64,000 nt of DNA, taken from NCBI GenBank assembly GCA_963806015.1, contig CAWDWM010000002.1:310001-374000 (forward strand), written 5' to 3'. The translations under genes were made by a program, and so were the position numbers. Positions 1 through 8,021 of this stretch are shown one piece after another. Under the pieces are notes generated by a model. It was not told the origin of the DNA, searched no databases, and saw nothing but the letters and a program-made list of their open reading frames with translations. The stretch is from JAOPZW01 sp963806015. GTDB lineage: Bacteria; Actinomycetota; Thermoleophilia; Solirubrobacterales; Solirubrobacteraceae. Within the stretch, counting starts at the first letter, position 1; every line of letters starts with the position of its first letter.

Positions 1-501
1 CAGGCCTCCGCGCACCTCAACGCCGGTGTCGTCCCCGGCCGCATGGGCAACCGGCACCCGTCGATCGCGCCCTACGAGACGTTCGCGGCGGCCGACGGCG
101 ACTTCGCCGTCGCGGTCGGCAACGACACGATCTTCGCCCGGCTGTGCGGGGTCGTCGGGCGCCCTGAGCTGGCCGGCGACGAGCGCTTCGCCACCAACGC
201 GGCGCGCATGGAGCACCGTGACGAGCTGGCGGCGGAGCTCGAGGCCGCCTTCGCGGGCGCTCCGGCCGCCGACTGGGTCCAGCGGCTCGGCGATGCCGGC
301 GTGCCCGCCGGGCCGATCAACGACCTCGCGCAGGCCTTCGCCTTCGCCGCCGCGCTCGGCCTCGAGCCGGTCGACGAGACCGGCGGCGTGCGCACCGTGC
401 GCTCGCCGCTGCGCCTCGGCGCGACGCCGGCGGCGGTGAGCCGCCGGGCGCCGCGCCTGGGCGAGCACTCGGACGAGATCCGTCGCTGGCTCGGTGGTTA
501 G
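1..501 (+). CDS. CoA transferase family III (CaiB/BaiF), C-terminal part
   Basis: The reading frame is open from base 1 to a TAG at 499-501, so the 5' part of the gene lies outside the window. About 166 residues are visible. The start reads LNAGVVPGRMGNRHPSIAPYE, followed by a GDFAVAVGND-like stretch, as in the C-terminal half of family III CoA transferases. Family members move CoA between acyl-CoA and a free carboxylic acid through an aspartyl-CoA intermediate; the catalytic Asp lies in the missing N-terminal part. The end overlaps the convergent MFS gene by 4 bases. Substrate cannot be told from this fragment. Confidence 0.85.
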   Translation, partial: QASAHLNAGVVPGRMGNRHPSIAPYETFAAADGDFAVAVGNDTIFARLCGVVGRPELAGDERFATNAARMEHRDELAAELEAAFAGAPAADWVQRLGDAGVPAGPINDLAQAFAFAAALGLEPVDETGGVRTVRSPLRLGATPAAVSRRAPRLGEHSDEIRRWLGG

Positions 502-1943
502 GCGGCCTGGGCCACGGCCTCTGCCCCGATGGGCAGCTCCACGACCTCGTGGTGGACGTTGTTCTTGCGGATGAGGAAGAACGACGCCACGGCGGCCGCC
601 GCAGCCAGCCCCGCACCGGCGAAGAACGCGTTGTGCAGGCCGTCGACGAACTCCTGTGGCGAGCCGCTGCCGATCCCGGCCGCGGACGGGATGAGCGCGC
701 CGAGGCCGGCGATGCCGACCGCGATGCCCGCCTGGCGGAACGTGTCGTTGACGCCGGCGGCGAGGCCGCTCTGCTCCTGCGGCGCCGAGCCGAGCGCGAC
801 CGCGATGACCGACGGGTTGAACAGGCCGACGCCGAAGAGCGCGATGAGCTCGCCGGGCAGGACGATGGTCCACGACGAGTCGGTGCCCGCCAGGGTGAAC
901 AGGACCATGCCGATGGCGACGAGCGCGAGCCCGACCGAGATCATGATGCGGTGTGAGACCTTCTCGCCGACCTGGCTGCTCGCACCGGCGACGACGAAGT
1001 TCAGGATCGTGCCGGGCAGGTAGACGAGGCCGGCCTCGATGGCCGACAGCCCGAGCACCTGCTGCAGGTAGAGCGTCGCGTACAGGAAGATCGCGAAGAA
1101 CGACGCCGAGATCCCGAAGGCCGCGATCTGCGCGCCCGTGAACGACGGGTTGCGGAAGAGCCGCAGCGGGAGCATCGGGTGCGTCGAGCGCGCCTCGATG
1201 ATCAGGAAGGCGACCAGCGCCAAGGCGGCGCCGGCGAACTCGGCGACGATCTGCGGGCTGCCCCAGCCGACGTCGTTGCCGCGCAGCAGCGCGAGGACGA
1301 GCAGGAAGAGGCCGGCGGTGAGTGCGATCTGCCCCGGCACGTCGACGGGCGGCGTGGCCGGATCGCGTGACTCCTGGACCTTGGTCCGCGTGACCCACAG
1401 GCAGAAGAGCCCGATCGGGATGTTGATGAGGAAGATCCACTGCCAGTCCAGACCGCTGGTCAGCGCGCCGCCGACCAGCGGGCCGATGGCGAAGGACGCC
1501 CCGATGGTGGCGCCGTAGGCGGCCAGCGCCCCGGCGCGCTCCTTCATGTCCGGATAGGCGTTGGCCAGCAGGGCCAGGGAGACGGCGAACATCACCGCGG
1601 CGCCAAGACCCTGCACGGCGCGGGCGACGTCGAGGAAGACGATGTCCGTCGATGCCGCACACGCCGCGGAGGCGGCGGTGAAGACGGCGAGGCCGATGGT
1701 GAACAGGCGCCGGCGGCCGAACCGATCGGCCAGCGAGCCCGCGGTCAGGACCACCGAGGCGAGCGCGAGCGTGTAGGCGTCGATGACCCACTGCAGGCCG
1801 CTGAGGCCCGTGTCGAGGTCGTCGGCGATCCGCGAGAGAGCGGTGTTCACCACCGCGATGTCGAGCATGAGCATCGCCGTGGCGGCGCAGACCACGGCGA
1901 GCGTCCAGCGCTTCGTTGACAAAAGAGAGGTTGCAGCATTCAT
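498..1943 (-). CDS. DHA2-type MFS drug/proton antiporter (EmrB/QacA family)
   Basis: This is a 481-residue integral membrane protein with about 14 hydrophobic segments, the usual DHA2 size. Motif A is seen as GSLADRFGRRR between TM2 and TM3, and MLDIAVVNTAL in TM1 is typical of the family. It should export small hydrophobic compounds using the proton gradient. I chose the ATG at 1943 because the first membrane segment follows within about 10 residues; an ATG 13 codons upstream (1982) is also possible, and neither has a convincing Shine-Dalgarno. The reading frame stays open far upstream, but that stretch is Arg-rich and not membrane-like. No regulator is adjacent, so the substrate is unknown. 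Confidence 0.88.
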   Translation of the reverse strand: MNAATSLLSTKRWTLAVVCAATAMLMLDIAVVNTALSRIADDLDTGLSGLQWVIDAYTLALASVVLTAGSLADRFGRRRLFTIGLAVFTAASAACAASTDIVFLDVARAVQGLGAAVMFAVSLALLANAYPDMKERAGALAAYGATIGASFAIGPLVGGALTSGLDWQWIFLINIPIGLFCLWVTRTKVQESRDPATPPVDVPGQIALTAGLFLLVLALLRGNDVGWGSPQIVAEFAGAALALVAFLIIEARSTHPMLPLRLFRNPSFTGAQIAAFGISASFFAIFLYATLYLQQVLGLSAIEAGLVYLPGTILNFVVAGASSQVGEKVSHRIMISVGLALVAIGMVLFTLAGTDSSWTIVLPGELIALFGVGLFNPSVIAVALGSAPQEQSGLAAGVNDTFRQAGIAVGIAGLGALIPSAAGIGSGSPQEFVDGLHNAFFAGAGLAAAAAVASFFLIRKNNVHHEVVELPIGAEAVAQAA

Positions 1944-2173
1944 GGTCCGTCGACTGTGCCTTTGCATGGCCGTTCGGTCCATGCGGTTAGCCCCACCCCG
2001 GGGTTCGTGGGGGCTCCCGGTGGTGCGTGACCGGCTGCGCGCTTTCGTCAGCGTGCGCTTGTGACGCTGCGCGGCGTTTACAGCCTCATCGAGGGAGGGA
2101 GTGAGCGGCGGCCGGGCGCGTGCGGCGCCCCTGGCGCGTTGGCGCTCATCCGCTCGACAACAGTCCCCGAGCC

Positions 2174-2226
2174 GAGACGATCGGGGAGTTTGTCGGGCAT
2201 ACGCCGACAAACTCCCCGATCGTTTC
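2174..2226. repeat. Long perfect inverted repeat in intergenic gap
   Basis: Bases 2177-2196 are the exact reverse complement of 2204-2223 (20 of 20 pairs) around a 7-base loop, and two or three further pairs extend outward. It sits in the 1944-2310 gap between two minus-strand genes. It is thus downstream of the secreted propeller gene and upstream of the MFS exporter. There is no T-tract on either side, so it is not a textbook terminator. It could be a REP-like element, a Rho-independent variant or a dimeric operator. The rest of the gap shows no convincing gene. Confidence 0.8.
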
Positions 2227-2310
2227 CCCGGCAGGGGCCAACGCGCCACGGACCCGCCGGCGGCGGGACGCCCTCCCCTCGATGATGCTGTTCGCGCGGC
2301 GAAGCGGCGC

Positions 2311-3519
2311 TCAGCGCGCGCGGACGACGACCGACGCGCGCCCGGCGAGCAGGCGCTCCTTGGTCGCGGTCACGCGCACCGACCCCGGCCGCGCCCGGCG
2401 CACGGTGAGCCGCGCCGTGCCGTCGCGGCCCGTCAGCGCGTGGACGGCGCCCAGCGCGACGCGGGCCCCGGAGACCCGGTGCACGCGGCCGCTGTATTGG
2501 TTGGTCACCGTCACGGTGATGCGCGTCGTGCGGCCGGCCACCAGGTGGGTGGGCGCCACGCGGACCCGCAGGCGGGCGTCGGTGGTGGCGACGAAGGTCA
2601 GCAGCTCGCTGTGGCCGGGCCCGTAGGTGGGCGGCTTCCCGCCCGGCGCGAAGGGCGACAGCAGCCAGTGCAGCACCCCTCCGCGCGCGTCGAGGACGTC
2701 GAGCCCCTCCGACTCGGCCGCGACGCCCGGCAGCTCGAGCTCGAGCCGCGGCGCGGTGGCGCCGGTGGTGTCGATCGACCACAGCTGCAGCGCGCCGGCG
2801 TCCTGGCCGGCCAGGAACAGGCGTCCGCGGTAGAACACGGCGCCGGTGACGCCCGAGGGCGGGACCGCGCCGGCGAGCCGCCGGATCGGGCGCAGCGGCA
2901 CGGTCGCGCCGGCGGCGATGGCCGCGGTGTCGTAGGCCAGCAGGTCGTCCCCGCTCGACGTCCACAGCTCGTTGCCGCCCGGGGCCACCTCGGCCCACAT
3001 CGCCTTGGGAATGTCGGCCGGATCGAGGGCCACGGCATAGCGGAGCTTCAGCGTCGCAGGGTCCGCCACGGCGATCGCCCCGCGCCCGCACGTGTTGCCG
3101 CCGTTGGGCGTCCCGGGGACGTAGCACTCCAGCGGCAGCAGCAGGCGCCCGCCCTCGCGCGCGTCCCAGGTCGGGTCGCCGATGTGGTTGAAGCCCTGCG
3201 CGGCCAGGTCGCCGGCGAGCGCGTCGGGGTTGGCCGCGTTCTGGCGCAGGTCGCGATCGGTGCGATAGAGGCCGACCGTGATGCCGTCGAAGAACCACTC
3301 CCCGGTGGCCGCGTGGGTGAGGCCCTGGAAGTAGGTCAGCGGCACGCTGTCGGCCTGGGCCAGGCGCCAGCGGCCGGGGTCCGCGCCGGCGGCGGGACCC
3401 GGCGTCGCGAGCGCGGCGGCCAGTGCGGCGCCCACGGCGAGAGCGGTCAGGCGACGGCCGATGCCGACTCCCCGAGGCGGGCGACCCAGATCTCCTCCGC
3501 CGGCCGGCGGCGCGCCCAT
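2311..3519 (-). CDS. Secreted beta-propeller-like protein with C-terminal Ig-like domain
   Basis: A 402-residue protein with a signal peptide (GRRLTALAVGAALAAALA, cut near TPGPAAGA). The mature part has propeller-like repeats (TGEWFFDGITVGLYRT, GNELWTSSGDDLLAYD, GAVFYRGRLFLAGQD). The last 90 or so residues look like a bacterial Ig-like sheet (RITVTVTNQYSG...GARVALGAVHALTGRDGTARL). The function is unknown; it is probably extracellular or wall-associated. The ATG at 3519 lies inside the end of the broken methyltransferase gene, overlapping by about 70 bases. A shorter start near 3450 would overlap only the stop codon and still keep most of the signal peptide, so the exact start is uncertain. 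Confidence 0.65.
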   Translation of the reverse strand: MGAPPAGGGDLGRPPRGVGIGRRLTALAVGAALAAALATPGPAAGADPGRWRLAQADSVPLTYFQGLTHAATGEWFFDGITVGLYRTDRDLRQNAANPDALAGDLAAQGFNHIGDPTWDAREGGRLLLPLECYVPGTPNGGNTCGRGAIAVADPATLKLRYAVALDPADIPKAMWAEVAPGGNELWTSSGDDLLAYDTAAIAAGATVPLRPIRRLAGAVPPSGVTGAVFYRGRLFLAGQDAGALQLWSIDTTGATAPRLELELPGVAAESEGLDVLDARGGVLHWLLSPFAPGGKPPTYGPGHSELLTFVATTDARLRVRVAPTHLVAGRTTRITVTVTNQYSGRVHRVSGARVALGAVHALTGRDGTARLTVRRARPGSVRVTATKERLLAGRASVVVRAR

Positions 3520-4035
3520 TCCGCCGTCACGTACTCGTGGCGCGAGCTGGCGCCCTCGGGCGCCTGCAGCTCGTGGAGCGCCTCGACCGTGAAGCCGCAG
3601 CGGCCCAGCAGCGCGATCAGCTCACCGTGGGGCAGGTGGAACTCGACCGAGCCGTCGCCCCACTCGAACCGGCGCATGCCGAACTGCGGGCGCGCGAGCG
3701 CCTCGCCGGAGGGCTCGTCCTCGTCGTGCATCGTGAGCAGCACCAGCGGTGTGTTCGTGAGGAACCACAGCCGGCCGCCGGGTCGCAGGAGGCGCGCCGC
3801 CTCGGGGATCCACGCCTCCGGGATCGCACCACAGGCTGGCGCCGTACTCGGAGATCGCGAGGTCGAACGAGTCGGCGGGCAGCGGCACCGCCTCGGCGAT
3901 GCTCTCCTCGGGGATCTCCCAGTTGCCCCAGGTGATCGCGTCATCCGCCCAGTGCCGGCGCCCGGCCCCGGCGTAGTCGCCGGCCATGGCGCCCCACGCG
4001 ACGCGATTGGCGCGGGCATGGTCGCTGAGGCTCAC
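3447..4035 (-). pseudogene. SAM-dependent methyltransferase, internally deleted and frameshifted
   Basis: The GTG at 4035 overlaps the ispH stop (GTGA), so this was translationally coupled to ispH. The first frame reads SLSDHARANRVAWGAMAGDY, then ITWGNWEIPEES, then AEAVPLPADSFDLAISEYG. Family members have a Rossmann core with a glycine-rich motif (ELGCGTA-like) of roughly 50-60 residues between the PEE and PLPDASFD-like parts; here the two parts are joined directly. After WCDP the frame breaks: PEAWIPEAARLLRPGGRLW continues in another frame, around 3820-3840, and runs to the stop at 3447. Without the SAM site and with the frame broken it should be inactive. The deletion size is inferred from family knowledge. 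Confidence 0.8.
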
Positions 4036-4994
4036 GCCGACTGAGCGGCGAGGGCCTGGCGGATCGTCTTGGGGAGCATGAAGCGCACGTCCTCCTGGAC
4101 GACCTGGAACTCCTCGACCTCCTCGGTCCCGCGGGCGCGGAAGAAGGCGACCAGGCGCTGGACCAGCTCCTCGGGGGCGCTGGCGCCCGAGGTGATCCCC
4201 ACGACGCGCGTGCCCTCCAGCCACTCCTCGCGGACCTGCTCCTCGCTGTCGATGAGGTAGGAGTCGGCGCCGTGCTCGCGCGCGACCTCGACGAGGCGGT
4301 TGGAGTTCGAGGAGTTGCGCGAGCCGATGACGAGCACGAGGTCGCAGTGCGGCGCCATCTGCTTGACCGCCGCCTGGCGGTTGGTCGTCGCATAACAGAT
4401 GTCGTCGGTGCGGGGACCGACGATTGCCGGGAAGCGCTCGCGCAGGCGGTTGATGATCGCCCGGGTCTCGTCGACCGAGAGCGTTGTCTGCGAGACGTAG
4501 GCGAGCTTCTCGGGATCGGCCACCTCGAGCGCGTCGACGTCCGCCTCGGTCTCCACCAGGACGATGTGCTCCGGCGCCTCGCCCATCGTGCCCTCGACCT
4601 CCTCGTGGCCGTCGTGGCCGATGAGGACGATGGTGTAGCCGTCGGCGGCGAACTTCAGCGCCTCGCGGTGGACCTTGGTCACCAGCGGGCAGGTGGCGTC
4701 GATCGTGTCCAGCCCGCGGCGCTCGGCCTCGGCGTGGACGGCGGGCGACACGCCATGGGCGCTGAAGACGGTGACGGCGCCCTCGGGGATCGAGTCGTCG
4801 AGCTCCTCGACGAAGATCGCCCCGCGCTCGCGCAGCTGCTCGACGACGTGCTTGTTGTGCACGATCTCCTTGCGCACGTAGACGGGCGCGCCGTGCAGCT
4901 CGAGCGCGTGCTCGACCGTCTGCACGGCCCGGTCGACGCCGGCGCAGTAGCCGCGCGGCGCCGCCAGCAGGAGCTTCTCGGGAGAGGCGGCCAT
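4032..4994 (-). CDS. ispH: 4-hydroxy-3-methylbut-2-enyl diphosphate reductase
   Basis: Last enzyme of the MEP pathway. It reduces HMBPP to IPP and DMAPP with a [4Fe-4S] cluster. The three cluster cysteines are in APRGYCAGVDRAV, DTIDATCPLVTKVH and TDDICYATTNRQ. Other family motifs seen are IVHNKHVVEQL, FSAHGVSP, LIGHDGHEEVEGT, VIGSRNSSNSNRL and GITSGASAPE. At 320 residues it has normal length. I prefer the ATG at 4994: a TACCAT box lies 7 bases before it, matching the leaderless pattern seen elsewhere, and the protein then begins MAASPEKLLLAAPRG. The in-frame ATG at 5003 would sit inside that box. It heads a coupled unit with the broken methyltransferase. Confidence 0.96.
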   Translation of the reverse strand: MAASPEKLLLAAPRGYCAGVDRAVQTVEHALELHGAPVYVRKEIVHNKHVVEQLRERGAIFVEELDDSIPEGAVTVFSAHGVSPAVHAEAERRGLDTIDATCPLVTKVHREALKFAADGYTIVLIGHDGHEEVEGTMGEAPEHIVLVETEADVDALEVADPEKLAYVSQTTLSVDETRAIINRLRERFPAIVGPRTDDICYATTNRQAAVKQMAPHCDLVLVIGSRNSSNSNRLVEVAREHGADSYLIDSEEQVREEWLEGTRVVGITSGASAPEELVQRLVAFFRARGTEEVEEFQVVQEDVRFMLPKTIRQALAAQSA

Positions 4995-5060
4995 GGGCCC
5001 CATGGTAGGGCGCCCGACCGCTCAAGCGCGGTGAGTGGCGGCCGATTTCCCATAGAACCC

Positions 5061-7067
5061 GTGCGCCGACTGTCTCTCACCGCTCTCATCGTCGCGATCG
5101 CCCTGCTGGCGCCGAGTCTCGGCGTGGCGGTCAACGAGCACAATGGCCACCGCGCCGCGGCCGAGCGCGCCATGGACGGCGAGGCTGCCACCCACGCGTC
5201 GATGCTGGACGCATCGATGGGCCGCGCGCGGACGATCACGCTCGTCGTGGCCCACAACGCGGCGTTCCGCGGCTTCTACCTGCAGCCCGGCAGCCGCACG
5301 TCGAAGCTGCGCCCCGGATCCACCTACGTCGACGGGGCGAATGACGCCCTGGTGTACCTGGAAAGCCTGTTTCCCACTCAGATCGGCGAGCTGTGCTTCA
5401 TCGATCGCGGCGGCTCGGAGAACGCCCGTGTCGTGCACGGCCAGCGGGCCCCCGTCGCCGACCTCTCGCCCGACGAGGCGAGCAACCCGTTCTTCGGCCC
5501 CACCTTCGCCCTGCGGCCCGGCCAGGTGTTCCAGTCACGGCCCTACGTGTCGCCCGACACCCACGACTGGGTGATCGGCAACGCCACGCCGATTCCGCTG
5601 GGCGCCCAGCGCCGCTCGGTGGCGATCGTCCACTACGAGCTGTCCGTCGAAAGCTTCCGGCGGCAGCTGCGTGCAGACGACGGCGTGAACGGGCTGTACC
5701 TCATCGACGCGCGGACCGGCCGCGTGGTCATCGACAGCTCCCGCCCTCAGCACGTCGGCGCGCCCCTCGGCGCCCCGGGCGATCGCCGCTTTGCCGCCCT
5801 GGCGCGACGCCCGGCCTCCAGGGGCGTGACCAGGATCGCCGGGCACGTCGCGGCTTACCGGCACCTGGGCGCCGGCGACGGCAATGCCAATGACTGGATC
5901 CTCGTAGCCACCGCGCCGGACTCCGCACCCGGACTCCTGGGCGACATCGGCGCCGGGCCGCTGGCCATCCTGGCCGTGGCCCTGTTGCTCATGACGCTCG
6001 CCGCGCTGTCGCTGCGCGCATCGCACCGCGAGCTCGAGGCCGCCGCGACGACCGACAGCCTGACGGGGCTGCCGAACCGCCGCCAGCTCATGGCGGACCT
6101 CGACGCCCGCGCGGCCCGCCCCGGGGATCCGGCGGTGTTGCTCCTCTTCGACCTCGATGGCTTCAAGAGCTACAACGACTCCTTCGGCCACGTCGCCGGC
6201 GACGCGCTGCTCACGCGCCTGGGCCAGGCACTCGAGCGCGGCGTTCAGCCCCATGGGCGCGCCTATCGCCTGGGGGGCGACGAGTTCTGCGTGCTCGCCG
6301 ACGCCGGCGCCCGCGCGGAGATCGAGCTCGCGGCGCCCGCCGCTCTCGCCGAGCATGGCGACGGGTTCACCGTCACCGCGTCCTACGGCGCCGTCGCCAT
6401 CCCGAGCGAGGCCAGGGGCTCCGGCGACGCCCTGCTGATCGCCGATCAGCGCATGTACGCGCAGAAGAACTCCGGGCGCGTCACGGCGCGCCGCCAGAGC
6501 ACCGATGTGCTGTTGCGCGCTCTCGCCGAGCACCATCCCGGCCTCGAGGGCCATCTCGGCAGCGTCGCCCACCTCGCCGGCGCGGTCGGCCGCCGGCTGG
6601 GCCTCGAAGGCGAAGACCTCGAACGCGTCCTGGTGGCCGCCGAGCTGCACGACGTGGGCAAGGTCGCCATCCCCGAGGCGATCATCAACAAGCCCGGCCC
6701 GCTCGACGACGACGAGTGGGCCTTCATGCGCCGCCACACCCTCATCGGCGAACGGATCATCGCGGCCGCGCCCGCGCTGGGCGCCGTCGCCAGGCTCGTG
6801 CGGGCAAGCCACGAGCACTGGGACGGCAACGGCTATCCGGACGCCACGGCGGGCGAGGACATCCCCCTCGGCGCGCGCATCGTCGCCGTGTGCGACGCCT
6901 ACGACGCGATCGTCGCCGACCGTCCGTATCGCCACGGGCGCAGCGCCGCAGAGGCGATGGCCGAGCTGCACCGCTGCGCGGGCGCGCAGTTCGATCCGGC
7001 AGTGGTGGATGCGTTCGCCGCCGTGCTCGCCGCGCAGGGCGATGCCGGCGCGGTTGTCGCCGCCTAG
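5061..7067 (+). CDS. Membrane-anchored GGDEF and HD-GYP c-di-GMP enzyme
   Basis: A 668-residue protein with a short N-terminal membrane segment (about 6-24), an extracytoplasmic Cache-like sensor region (25-290), a second membrane segment (about 298-317), a GGDEF domain (330-475) and an HD-GYP domain (480-660). The diguanylate cyclase site is intact (LGGDEF at 404-409, FDLDGFKSYND upstream). There is no RxxD inhibitory site nine residues before it. The phosphodiesterase site shows AELHDVGK (H530, D531) and HEHWDGNGYPD (584-594). So the same protein could both make and degrade c-di-GMP under control of an external signal. The GTG at 5061 is chosen because it precedes the membrane segment directly. 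It is divergent from ispH. Confidence 0.92.
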   Translation: MRRLSLTALIVAIALLAPSLGVAVNEHNGHRAAAERAMDGEAATHASMLDASMGRARTITLVVAHNAAFRGFYLQPGSRTSKLRPGSTYVDGANDALVYLESLFPTQIGELCFIDRGGSENARVVHGQRAPVADLSPDEASNPFFGPTFALRPGQVFQSRPYVSPDTHDWVIGNATPIPLGAQRRSVAIVHYELSVESFRRQLRADDGVNGLYLIDARTGRVVIDSSRPQHVGAPLGAPGDRRFAALARRPASRGVTRIAGHVAAYRHLGAGDGNANDWILVATAPDSAPGLLGDIGAGPLAILAVALLLMTLAALSLRASHRELEAAATTDSLTGLPNRRQLMADLDARAARPGDPAVLLLFDLDGFKSYNDSFGHVAGDALLTRLGQALERGVQPHGRAYRLGGDEFCVLADAGARAEIELAAPAALAEHGDGFTVTASYGAVAIPSEARGSGDALLIADQRMYAQKNSGRVTARRQSTDVLLRALAEHHPGLEGHLGSVAHLAGAVGRRLGLEGEDLERVLVAAELHDVGKVAIPEAIINKPGPLDDDEWAFMRRHTLIGERIIAAAPALGAVARLVRASHEHWDGNGYPDATAGEDIPLGARIVAVCDAYDAIVADRPYRHGRSAAEAMAELHRCAGAQFDPAVVDAFAAVLAAQGDAGAVVAA

Positions 7068-7990
7068 CCCGCGCGCAGCTCGCTGACGAGCGCGAACACC
7101 GTCTCCCCCACGGCATCGAGGCTCGCGACCGAGAGCTTGTCGATCGTGTCCTTCAGGCCGTCGGCGTAGCGGTAGGAGAAGTCGATGAGGTCGACCGCCG
7201 GGATCCCGGAGCGCAGGAACGGGGTGTGGTCGTCGAAGATCGTCACCTCGTCGGTGGGCGGGAAGACGGCGCCGACGCCGACCTTGTCGGCCGCCGTGCG
7301 CACGCGCGCCCACAGCGCCGGAGTCGAGCTGCCCTCGTGCGGCAGGCGCACACCCTTGTTGGCGATGTAGTCGAGCAGGATCATCTGCCCGACCTCGGTC
7401 CGATGCGCCGCGACGTAGGCCCGCGAGCCGCGCAGCGCGCAGGTCGCGAAGCGGGCGCTGGAGCAGCCCGGGCCCTCCTCCTCGCCGTCGAAGAGCACGA
7501 AGCGGACCTCGCGGCCGGTGCCGCCGGCGCGGACGAGATCGCGCGCGAGCTCGATCACCGCGGCCGTGCCCGCGGCGCTGTCGTTGGCGCCGACGAAGCC
7601 CCTGGGGTGGTACTCGCTGTCGTAGTGGGCGCCGACGACGATGGCCGGCGGCCGCCCGGGGATCGTCCCCACGATGTTGCGCAGCCGCGGATGGCCGGGC
7701 AGGGTCTCGAAGTGCCCGTTGGGCAGGGCGTCGCGCAGCACGGGAGCCAGGCGGCGCAGCGCCGCCGAGCCGGCCGGGCGCTGCCCGTAGGCGAGCTGGC
7801 GGCGGATGAGGGCGAAGGCGCGCGGGGCGTCGAAGCGGTCCACCCGCGGCCGCGGCACCGACGAGTCGGCCGCGGGGCCGTGCGTGCTCTTCGCGTCGCC
7901 GCCCCCGCCGATGAGCGGGAAGCCGTTGATCGCGACGAGGACGAAGCCCGCGCCGAGGACGAGCTGGACGACGAGCGCGACCACCAGCAC
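7064..7990 (-). CDS. Membrane-anchored M28-family zinc aminopeptidase
   Basis: A 308-residue protein. The first 22 residues form a membrane anchor or uncleaved signal (LVVALVVQLVLGAGFVLVA). The peptidase core has the M28 metal-binding pattern: VVGAHYDSEYH, GANDSAAGTAAVIELA, LFDGEEEG with the catalytic Glu pair, and HTPFLRSGIPAVDLIDF near the end. Two zinc ions and an active-site Glu cleave N-terminal residues from peptides, here probably outside the membrane. The GTG at 7990 follows the acyl-CoA dehydrogenase stop by about 30 bases, so co-transcription is possible. It overlaps the convergent GGDEF gene by 4 bases. Confidence 0.88.
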   Translation of the reverse strand: MLVVALVVQLVLGAGFVLVAINGFPLIGGGGDAKSTHGPAADSSVPRPRVDRFDAPRAFALIRRQLAYGQRPAGSAALRRLAPVLRDALPNGHFETLPGHPRLRNIVGTIPGRPPAIVVGAHYDSEYHPRGFVGANDSAAGTAAVIELARDLVRAGGTGREVRFVLFDGEEEGPGCSSARFATCALRGSRAYVAAHRTEVGQMILLDYIANKGVRLPHEGSSTPALWARVRTAADKVGVGAVFPPTDEVTIFDDHTPFLRSGIPAVDLIDFSYRYADGLKDTIDKLSVASLDAVGETVFALVSELRAG

Positions 7991-8021
7991 GCGGACCGAC
8001 AGCCCGCCGTGGCGCTCGGAC

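Noticed and set aside
2174..2226. Inverted repeat as an insertion sequence end
   Set aside because: No transposase gene or matching second copy is present in the window, and the two arms are next to each other.
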